Shown here piece by piece: positions 1 to 4,857 of a DNA stretch of 5,580 bases. Source of the DNA: Polaribacter sp. (GTDB lineage Bacteria; Bacteroidota; Bacteroidia; Flavobacteriales; Flavobacteriaceae); the NCBI GenBank assembly GCA_030731695.1, contig JANQTK010000113.1, forward strand, positions 1-5,580, given 5' to 3'. The notes beneath the pieces are model-generated. The model was not told the DNA's origin. It saw only the letters and a program-made list of their open reading frames with translations, and did not search any database. The position numbers and the translations under genes are program-made. Every line of letters begins with the position of its first letter. The stretch's first letter is position 1.

Positions 1-158
1 TTATTTGCAGTGCCTGAATGACATTGTGTACAATTATTTCCACCATCACCTGGAGATCCAGAAAGTGCACTTCCATTTCCTGATGAAAAGGATAATAAAA
101 AAACGGCTGAAAGCGGAATTAAGAATAAGATGGATTTAAATAGGTAGTTTTTTTTCAT
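1..158 (-). CDS. Choice-of-anchor V type exported protein with CTQCH motif, N-terminal part only
   Basis: The frame opens at an ATG (156-158) and stays open to the window edge, giving 52 visible residues; the C-terminus is missing. It begins MKKNYLFKS, followed by a hydrophobic stretch (about residues 10-24) that reads as a signal peptide. Then comes the segment GSALSGSPGDGGNNCTQCHS. A signal peptide followed by SGSPGDGG and CxxCH matches the start of Bacteroidota proteins annotated as choice-of-anchor V domain proteins, which are often type IX secretion cargo. C43, C46 and H47 form a possible covalent heme c site, but heme attachment is not proven by the motif alone. The gene lies 139 bases downstream of cassette A on the same strand and has its own candidate promoter and repeat, so it is probably a separate transcription unit that may be co-regulated. 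The family call is from memory of the N-terminal motif. Confidence 0.75.
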   Translation of the reverse strand, partial: MKKNYLFKSILFLIPLSAVFLLSFSSGNGSALSGSPGDGGNNCTQCHSGTAN

Positions 159-205
159 GGTTACTTGGTTTTTAATTAAAAGATGTGTTGAGTTTATTTT
201 GATTT

Positions 206-236
206 CAAATAAAAATAGATTTAAAAAATCTTACAA
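206..236 (-). promoter_or_regulatory. Candidate Bacteroidota promoter for the choice-of-anchor V gene
   Basis: Read on the minus strand, TTTATTTG (213 to 206) differs from the -7 consensus TAnnTTTG at one defined position. A TTG (236 to 234) lies 20 bases upstream, within the usual -33 to -7 spacing. The box ends 47 bases before the ATG at 158. Single matches of this kind are common in AT-rich DNA, so the support is moderate. It is helped by the direct repeat upstream at the same relative position as in cassette A. Confidence 0.35.
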
Positions 237-247
237 TAATTACTAGC

Positions 248-279
248 TAAAGAGGAAATTTTTAGATTGAAAGCGAAAA
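248..279 (-). repeat. Degenerate 21-bp-period direct repeat, possible LytTR operator
   Basis: On the plus strand TAAAGAGGAAA (248-258) and GAAAGCGAAAA (269-279) match each other at 8 of 11 positions with a 21-base period. The first copy matches the perfect repeat TAAAAGGGAAA upstream of cassette A at 9 of 11 positions, the second at 7 of 11. Thirty-four bases separate the repeat from the candidate -7 box at 206-213, exactly as for cassette A (2546 to 2581). The orientation relative to the gene is also the same. A-rich sequence lowers the significance of each match. Confidence 0.35.
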
Positions 280-297
280 AATCCAATTGAAATTACT

Positions 298-1167
298 TTA
301 AAAAGTTCTTGAAATGTTGAATCCAAAGTGAATATCACCTCCAAAGAAATTGCCTGTAGTTTCTGCAATAAAGCTTTTTTCGATCATTGTTATTGAATTT
401 GACAAAATCAATTGAAATACATGACCTCCAGTTTCTATATCCACTCCTAATGCCAATGAATTTTTGGCATTGATTGAAACTGATTCATTAAATGCATGGA
501 AATATTCCGTATTTAAGGAAACTCTATTACTTAGTTTTATTCGACTTCCAAAGCCCAATGCAAAAATATCATGAGGATCTTGTGCAACTTTTACCGTGTT
601 TCTGTGAATGTAAGTTGGAGTTAATTGAAGAGAAAGTCCTGGACTCATTTTTCTGGCTATTAAAACTTGCCCAACATAAAAAAGACTTTCTGCAAAAGAT
701 CGTTTATCAGTTGGTGGATAATCTTTCAATGTTTTCACTGCTATACTTCCAAACAATGAAACTGCAATTGGGAAAGAATTTTCGCCATTTTTTTGATGAA
801 GAAGTGAATATTTCAAAAAAGAATCATACGTTTTTTCAAAGCTACTTCGCCCAATTCCAATTGTCAAATTATCATTCAAACCGTATTCAAAAGCAAAACG
901 AATGTTTGATTGATCCAATCCAAACAATTCATCAAAACCTAGATTTATCCTACCAAATCTATGAGAAATGATAAATTCTAATTCTTTTTCTTTTCTGTTT
1001 TTTACAGAATGTCCATTTAAAATTCGCGTTCCTTTAAAAATAGAATTTTCTATCTCTGAACTTTCATTCTTTATAGTCTCTTCCTCTAAAATATCTAATA
1101 AATCTTCCTGCGAATAACTGAATGTTACTGAAAAACAGGTAAGTAAAATAAATAAAAATGATTTCAT
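298..1167 (-). CDS. DUF5777 family outer-membrane beta-barrel protein (cassette A)
   Basis: This is a 289-residue protein with a signal peptide (about residues 1-20, MKSFLFILL...SYSQ) and a mature part rich in alternating polar/hydrophobic strands, ending in an aromatic residue (NISRTF) as outer-membrane barrels do. Family hallmarks I recognise are FKGTRILNGHSV (44-55), ISHRFGR (67-73), the FGLDQSNIR segment (82-90), QVLIARK (167-173), LSLQLTPTYIHRN (178-190), DIETGGHVFQL (243-253) and ETTGNFFGGDIHFGFNISR (269-287). The length fits the family and the protein looks complete. The biochemical role of DUF5777 is not established. It is the last gene of cassette A, 5 bases after the YceI gene, so it is probably co-transcribed with it. 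A diverged paralogue sits at the same relative place in cassette B. I see no convincing terminator hairpin downstream. Confidence 0.88.
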   Translation of the reverse strand: MKSFLFILLTCFSVTFSYSQEDLLDILEEETIKNESSEIENSIFKGTRILNGHSVKNRKEKELEFIISHRFGRINLGFDELFGLDQSNIRFAFEYGLNDNLTIGIGRSSFEKTYDSFLKYSLLHQKNGENSFPIAVSLFGSIAVKTLKDYPPTDKRSFAESLFYVGQVLIARKMSPGLSLQLTPTYIHRNTVKVAQDPHDIFALGFGSRIKLSNRVSLNTEYFHAFNESVSINAKNSLALGVDIETGGHVFQLILSNSITMIEKSFIAETTGNFFGGDIHFGFNISRTF

Positions 1168-1172
1168 AATTG

Positions 1173-1718
1173 TTATTTTTGGAATGGTTGATGATTAAAG
1201 TCAAAGCTTACTTTGATGTTTTTTGCAATATTTTTTGCAACAACAGCTGGAATTTTCACTTTAAAATCATCAAGATTTATGATAAAATCACCAGTTGCAA
1301 TGATTCCTGAAGTTGTTTTAGAAAACAAACCTTCAATTGTTATTTCTTTTGATTCACCATGAATCGTTAATGTTCCTTTCACTTGAAGTTTTGATGCGGA
1401 AGCAGAAATATTAGAAAAGTTCAAAATAGTTCCTTTAAAAGTTGCCTTCGGAAATTTATCCGATTCAACATAATTTTCGTTAAAATGCTCTTGCATTAGC
1501 GCTTTTTCAAATAAAAATGATTTCATCAAAATAGAAATTGCCATAGATCCATTGCTGGCATCAATAATGCTTAAAACTTGTTGGTTTTTTGCCTCAATAT
1601 TTTCAATTGGTGCTTTTGAAAAAAAAGTGATTGTCCCGTTTTTAGTGAGATATCGCTCTTGAGACTGAGCAGTATGTAGGCATAAAAATAATGCCAGTGT
1701 TGATATTAAATAGTTCAT
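1173..1718 (-). CDS. YceI family periplasmic protein (cassette A)
   Basis: This 181-residue protein has a signal peptide (MNYLISTLALFLCLHTAQSQ); C13 is not in a lipobox, so it should be released as a soluble periplasmic protein. YceI hallmarks are the opening strand NGTITFFSKAPIENIEA (27-43), LMQEHFNENYVESDKFPKAT (74-93), GTLTIHGESKEITIEG (115-130) and TGDFIINLDDFKVKIP (142-157). The YceI fold is a lipocalin-like barrel. Characterised members bind polyisoprenoid-type lipids, but the ligand here is unknown. The gene starts 10 bases after the OB-fold gene and ends 5 bases before the DUF5777 gene. The cassette B homologue (4309-4857) shares roughly half of its residues by eye, including the EHFNE.YVESD, PKATF, GTLTIHG and DDF..KIP blocks. 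Confidence 0.9.
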   Translation of the reverse strand: MNYLISTLALFLCLHTAQSQERYLTKNGTITFFSKAPIENIEAKNQQVLSIIDASNGSMAISILMKSFLFEKALMQEHFNENYVESDKFPKATFKGTILNFSNISASASKLQVKGTLTIHGESKEITIEGLFSKTTSGIIATGDFIINLDDFKVKIPAVVAKNIAKNIKVSFDFNHQPFQK

Positions 1719-1728
1719 ATTGGTTGGT

Positions 1729-2157
1729 TTATTGATTGATTATTTCACATCTAACAAGAATTACATCCATTAAAAAGCCTGTGCAAATTCCTTTTATTTG
1801 AATGTTTTGTCCGATTTCTAATTCAGATAAATTTTGAGTTGCTTCTATTGACAAATGACATAAAACACTTCCAAAATCATCCTCGGTTTTTAAAGAAATA
1901 ATACCTTTTTTGTCTTCAATTTTTATATCAGAAATAGTGCCTTTTACTGCAATAAGTTTGTCTAAATAATTGGTATTTGCCGTTGTTTCATCAATTAAAA
2001 ATTCATCAATAAGTTTTGTAGCTTCAATGGTAATTTTTGGTGCTGAAGACGAAATATCAAGGTGTGATTTATTAGCCATTTTGTATACTATAAATGCACC
2101 AATTATTGCTATAATTAAAAAAATAAATAGCATTCCTTTTTTTGATAATAGTTTCAT
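1729..2157 (-). CDS. Membrane-anchored OB-fold protein, tRNA_anti-like type (cassette A)
   Basis: This is a 142-residue protein with one N-terminal transmembrane segment (about residues 9-25, preceded by KK), so the rest probably lies in the periplasm. The C-terminal part (about 50-142) has the beta-rich pattern of the Bacteroidota OB-fold 'tRNA_anti-like' family: LIDEFLIDETTAN (49-61), KLIAVKGTISDI (67-78), then GSVLC (96-100) and the signature IKGICTGFLMDVILVRCEI (121-139). Three cysteines (100, 125, 137) are all kept in the cassette B copy. The family name comes from fold similarity only; an exported protein is unlikely to bind tRNA. It starts 4 bases after the cytochrome gene, which suggests translational coupling. 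Function is not known. Confidence 0.8.
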   Translation of the reverse strand: MKLLSKKGMLFIFLIIAIIGAFIVYKMANKSHLDISSSAPKITIEATKLIDEFLIDETTANTNYLDKLIAVKGTISDIKIEDKKGIISLKTEDDFGSVLCHLSIEATQNLSELEIGQNIQIKGICTGFLMDVILVRCEIINQ

Positions 2158-2161
2158 AGTA

Positions 2162-2512
2162 TTAATTATTTAAAGCTCCTTCATCAACCCAACAACTTAT
2201 TGCTTGAATTTCTTCGTTAGTTAATGAATTTCCTTGCGGCATTCTTCTGCTTACAACTTCTGCTTTTATAGAGTTTGCATTGCTACTTACTCCATTAAAA
2301 GTTGTTAAATTTGGAGAATTCCCTCCTTGACCATGGCATTGAATACAATTATTATCAATAATGGGTTTAACATGCAGAGAAAAGCTTCTTGTTTTGCAAA
2401 AATCTTCTGTAGGATTTTCTTCAAAAGGTTCTTCAACATTGGTGAGACATGAAAAAAATAGAAAGCAAAACATTGAGGTAATTGCTGATTTTTTAAAAGT
2501 ACTTAACTTCAT
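2162..2512 (-). CDS. c-type cytochrome-like lipoprotein with CIQCH heme motif
   Basis: This 116-residue protein starts with a lipoprotein signal (KKSAITSMFCFLFFSC); C22 is the likely lipidated cysteine. The mature part contains FSLHVKPIIDNNCIQCH (44-60), a canonical CxxCH heme c site (C56, C59, H60) preceded by the 'V.PI...NC..CH' pattern common in small Bacteroidota and Planctomycetes cytochromes. M91 in RRMPQG is the natural candidate for the distal heme ligand. The C-terminus (ISCWVDEGALNN) fits the last helix of such domains. C39 and C107 could form a disulfide. It is the first gene of cassette A, with a candidate promoter and a direct repeat just upstream. Likely role (inference): an electron carrier tethered to an envelope membrane. 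Cassette B has no counterpart inside the window. Confidence 0.85.
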   Translation of the reverse strand: MKLSTFKKSAITSMFCFLFFSCLTNVEEPFEENPTEDFCKTRSFSLHVKPIIDNNCIQCHGQGGNSPNLTTFNGVSSNANSIKAEVVSRRMPQGNSLTNEEIQAISCWVDEGALNN

Positions 2513-2538
2513 AATTATAAAAATTATTTTTAATAAAT

Positions 2539-2569
2539 CAAATATAAATATATTAGGACGTTTTTGTAA
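2539..2569 (-). promoter_or_regulatory. Candidate promoter of cassette A
   Basis: On the minus strand TATATTTG (2546 to 2539) is a perfect match to the Bacteroidota -7 box TAnnTTTG. It ends 26 bases before the cytochrome ATG at 2512, leaving room for a short leader. At the expected -33 position (2569 to 2567, 20-base spacer) the sequence is TTA rather than TTG. A weak -33 element next to a good upstream repeat is what an activator-dependent promoter would look like, but that is inference. Confidence 0.5.
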
Positions 2570-2580
2570 ATAACTTTAAC

Positions 2581-2612
2581 TAAAAGGGAAAGAAATAATG
2601 GTAAAAGGGAAA
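2581..2612 (-). repeat. Perfect 11-bp direct repeat, 21-bp period; candidate LytTR operator
   Basis: TAAAAGGGAAA occurs at 2581-2591 and again at 2602-2612 (plus strand), separated by 10 bases. In the coding orientation this is TTTCCCTTTTA twice. LytTR proteins are known to bind two direct repeats of about 9-10 bp whose centres lie about 21-22 bp apart, two helical turns. The pair lies 34 bases upstream of the -7 box, a suitable place for activation, and in the spacer directly after the LytTR gene itself. The three G:C pairs in each copy stand out from the AT-rich background. Confidence 0.6.
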
Positions 2613-2660
2613 AATAAAGTTTAAATACTGCTCAAAAATAATGTCAAAAAAATAATTTAC

Positions 2661-3746
2661 TTACTTATTTAGCCATTGTTTAAATTCAGAAGCTTTGTTT
2701 TTACTAATAATAATATCTTCTGAAGTTTTTGAGGATAGCACAATTTTCAATTGACTATTACCATATTTTAGAATTTTATCAATCGCAGAAATACTGATGA
2801 TAAACTGTCTGTTGGCTCTAAAAAACAAGGAAGGATTTAGTTGAGTAAAAACTTCATCTAAACTAGCATTAGATATTGATTTATTTCCATCAAAACTAAC
2901 TACGAAAGTGATGGAATTCTCAGTATAAACATACGCAATATCATCAATTAAAATAGGAACCAGCTCATTTCTGATATAAGTTAATAGTCTCTTTTTCTCT
3001 TTATCTTGAGTTTCATCAGCGTTATTTTTGATGTCAATGATAGCCACTTTTTCTTTGTAAGAAAATAAATCTGAATTCAATTTTGAAAGATTTGCAACTT
3101 CATTTGTTAAGCTAGAATTTTGCTGTTCTAATTGTTTTTCATAAGCACTCCCAATAATTCTAACCGCGATAAACGACAAAATAATTACGGTAAGACCCAT
3201 TATCAAAAATATGAGATGAAAATTAGATTTTAACGACTTTAACTGATTATTGATATTTGTAATATGAATATTTGAAGCAACAATTAAATCAGATTTTTTT
3301 AATGGTACTATGTAAATAATTTCTGTGGTTGTATCTGAGTTTTTATTGAGAAGTAAGGAATATAAATCGTTTGAATTATTTTTTTCTTTTAGTGATGTTA
3401 ATAATGATTGATCAGAGTTAACTTGTTGCCCAACCTTAGTTTTATCAGGATTACAAACCTCTATTCCACTCCAATTAAAAACACTTATAAACCATGAATT
3501 ACTGTCAGTATTTTCAATGATCTGTTGTAAATTTTGAATACAATTCTCTTTACTAATTCCTGATTCTAGCTGAAAATCAATTAAACTTGCAATTTTATGT
3601 GTATCTCTTTTACTAGCTTCAACTTGGTTTTCAATTAACTGATTTGCGCTAATTTTTATAAAATATTGAGAGGCTATCAATGCAACAAACAAATAAATTA
3701 TAGTGATTGATAAAAAGGTTAAGAAATATAATTTATCTTTTTTCAT
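2661..3746 (-). CDS. Membrane-bound sensor with C-terminal LytTR DNA-binding domain
   Basis: The protein has 361 residues. TM1 spans about 8-30 and TM2 about 177-197, enclosing an extracytoplasmic domain of some 145 residues. Its WFISVFNWSGIEVCNPDKTK block (85-104) resembles PDC/Cache-type sensor domains. After TM2 comes a polar helical linker (about 200-232, EKQLEQQNSSLTNEV...) likely to form a coiled coil. The LytTR domain occupies about 253-361, with LVPILIDDIAYVYTE (262-276) and the hallmark FFRANRQFIISISAIDKI (308-325). There is no receiver or kinase domain, so this looks like a one-component transmembrane transcription factor. The only two cysteines (69 and 98) are both in the external domain. 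It lies just upstream of cassette A on the same strand and divergent from cassette B, so it is the obvious candidate regulator of both. The ligand is unknown. Confidence 0.88.
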   Translation of the reverse strand: MKKDKLYFLTFLSITIIYLFVALIASQYFIKISANQLIENQVEASKRDTHKIASLIDFQLESGISKENCIQNLQQIIENTDSNSWFISVFNWSGIEVCNPDKTKVGQQVNSDQSLLTSLKEKNNSNDLYSLLLNKNSDTTTEIIYIVPLKKSDLIVASNIHITNINNQLKSLKSNFHLIFLIMGLTVIILSFIAVRIIGSAYEKQLEQQNSSLTNEVANLSKLNSDLFSYKEKVAIIDIKNNADETQDKEKKRLLTYIRNELVPILIDDIAYVYTENSITFVVSFDGNKSISNASLDEVFTQLNPSLFFRANRQFIISISAIDKILKYGNSQLKIVLSSKTSEDIIISKNKASEFKQWLNK

Positions 3747-3875
3747 TTAAATCGTGAAAATTCAATCTTGTGTTTTGGTTTTTGGGGGTAAATTTAGGGT
3801 TATTTAAAGTCTTTTTTTCGCCCTAAGTAACTTTTTTTTCTACAAGTTAAATATTTTGTATTTCTTTGATTTCAG
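3747..3875. promoter_or_regulatory. Divergent intergenic region between the LytTR gene and cassette B
   Basis: These 129 bases must hold the promoters of the LytTR gene (leftward) and cassette B (rightward). No perfect TAnnTTTG box is visible for either. TATTTTG (3852-3858, plus) is a near match one base short, 17 bases before the ATG at 3876. The region contains a G5 run (3784-3788), T7 and T8 tracts each ending in C (3812-3819 and 3832-3840), and the inverted pair TTAGGG (3794-3799) and CCCTAA (3821-3826). The TTTTTTTC tracts end 21 bases apart. A clear copy of the cassette A repeat is not present. Confidence 0.45.
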
Positions 3876-4316
3876 ATGAAAAATAAATTTTATACATATT
3901 TACTGTTATTTTTAATAGGGCTAATTTTAGTTGGTGGATATATTTTTATTAAAAATACATTTAAATCATCTGAAAAAAATTTAGAAAAAGAAAGTGCTTT
4001 AGTCTCTTTAAACTCAGATGATTTAGTTACTTCATTTTTTAATGATGAAACTAAATCTAATAAACGCTACACAGGGAAAATTATTGAAGTTACAGGATTT
4101 GTGAAAGAAATTTCATATCTAAACAACAGAATTACTTTGATTTTAAGCAGTAATACCAACTCTTATGGTGTAATTTGCGACGTGAATTCTAGTCAAAAAG
4201 AAAAAATAAATAAACTAAAAAAAAACCAAAAAATACTGGTTAAAGGCATTTGTAAAGGTTTTTTAAAAGATGTAATTTTACAAAATTGTTATATTGATAC
4301 ACTAACCAATGAATAA
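3876..4316 (+). CDS. Membrane-anchored OB-fold protein, tRNA_anti-like type (cassette B)
   Basis: This 146-residue protein is a paralogue of the 1729-2157 product. It has one N-terminal transmembrane segment (about 7-25), a Lys/Glu-rich tether, and an OB-fold-like region with NDETKSNKRYTGKIIEVTGF (56-75), YGVIC (97-101) and VKGICKGFLKDVILQNCYI (122-140). Cysteines 101, 126 and 138 correspond to C100, C125 and C137 of the cassette A copy, and the C-terminal signature is the best conserved part. Outside it the two proteins differ widely, so the duplication is old. It is the first visible gene of cassette B; its last 8 bases overlap the start of the YceI gene, which implies translational coupling. 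The upstream ATG at 3876 was chosen because it gives the complete membrane anchor. The role is unknown. Confidence 0.8.
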   Translation: MKNKFYTYLLLFLIGLILVGGYIFIKNTFKSSEKNLEKESALVSLNSDDLVTSFFNDETKSNKRYTGKIIEVTGFVKEISYLNNRITLILSSNTNSYGVICDVNSSQKEKINKLKKNQKILVKGICKGFLKDVILQNCYIDTLTNE

Positions 4317-4857
4317 ACTAGTATCCTTCTTATTTTTTATCGTATCAATTACTAACTTCTCAAGTGATTCTAACCAATTTATAGCAAGACAAGGTCAAAT
4401 ATCATTTTTTTCATATACTTCAGTAGAAAATATTGAAGCAGTAAACAATCAAGTCTTAAGTATTTTTGATCTTGATAAAAAAGAAATTGCAATAAGTATG
4501 CTTATGAGAGCATTTGTCTTTAAAAAAGATTTAATGTACGAGCATTTTAATGAAAGTTATGTAGAATCTGACATATATCCAAAAGCTACTTTTGAAGGAA
4601 AAATAATTGATTTCGATAAAAAAAGCGAACAACCACAAACAAAAATAATTAGAGGAACACTAACCATTCACGGAGTTTCAAAAAATATTGATATCAAAAC
4701 AACTATTAAAAAAGAAAAAAATAAGTATGTTTTTACGGGAGATTTTACTGCAGCAGTTGATGATTTTCAAATAAAAATTCCGCCAATTTTATCAAGTAAT
4801 ATCGCAAAAATTATTTCAATTAAATTTAGATTTCAATATGAGCCATATGAACAATAA
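4309..4857 (+). CDS. YceI family periplasmic protein (cassette B)
   Basis: This 182-residue protein is a paralogue of the 1173-1718 product. The N-terminus (MNKLVSFLFFIVSITNFSSD) is a probable signal peptide, less canonical than in the cassette A copy. Shared blocks are ENIEA (40-44), NNQVLSI (46-52), LMYEHFNESYVESD (75-88), PKATFEGKIIDF (91-102), GTLTIHGVSK (116-125) and TGDFTAAVDDFQIKIP (143-158). These define the YceI lipocalin-like barrel, which binds isoprenoid lipids in characterised members. The start overlaps the OB-fold gene by 8 bases, and its end overlaps the following DUF5777 gene. Conservation of all core motifs argues that this copy is functional, not a decaying duplicate. Its ligand may differ from that of the A copy. 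Confidence 0.9.
   Translation: MNKLVSFLFFIVSITNFSSDSNQFIARQGQISFFSYTSVENIEAVNNQVLSIFDLDKKEIAISMLMRAFVFKKDLMYEHFNESYVESDIYPKATFEGKIIDFDKKSEQPQTKIIRGTLTIHGVSKNIDIKTTIKKEKNKYVFTGDFTAAVDDFQIKIPPILSSNIAKIISIKFRFQYEPYEQ

Noticed and set aside
159..297. Terminator after cassette A
   Set aside because: I looked for a GC-rich hairpin followed by a T-run on the minus strand and found only short AT pairings, so none is claimed.
492..971. Plus-strand open frame of 159 codons opposite the DUF5777 gene
   Set aside because: It lies entirely antisense to a well-supported beta-barrel gene, shows no family motif and has no signal of its own; it is a shadow frame.
1970..2173. Plus-strand open frame of 67 codons
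   Set aside because: It is antisense to the OB-fold gene; its hydrophobic stretch is the reverse complement of that gene's transmembrane segment.
2361..2573. Plus-strand open frame of 70 codons
   Set aside because: It is antisense to the start of the cytochrome lipoprotein gene and runs through its promoter; there is no recognisable motif.
3794..3826. TTAGGG/CCCTAA pair as a transcription terminator or stem-loop
   Set aside because: The stem is only 6 bp with a 21-base loop, and the position between two divergent gene starts does not call for a terminator.
1729..4316. tRNA or nucleic-acid binding role for the two OB-fold proteins
   Set aside because: The family name refers to fold likeness. 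Both proteins have an N-terminal membrane anchor and sit among envelope genes, so a cytoplasmic RNA role is unlikely.
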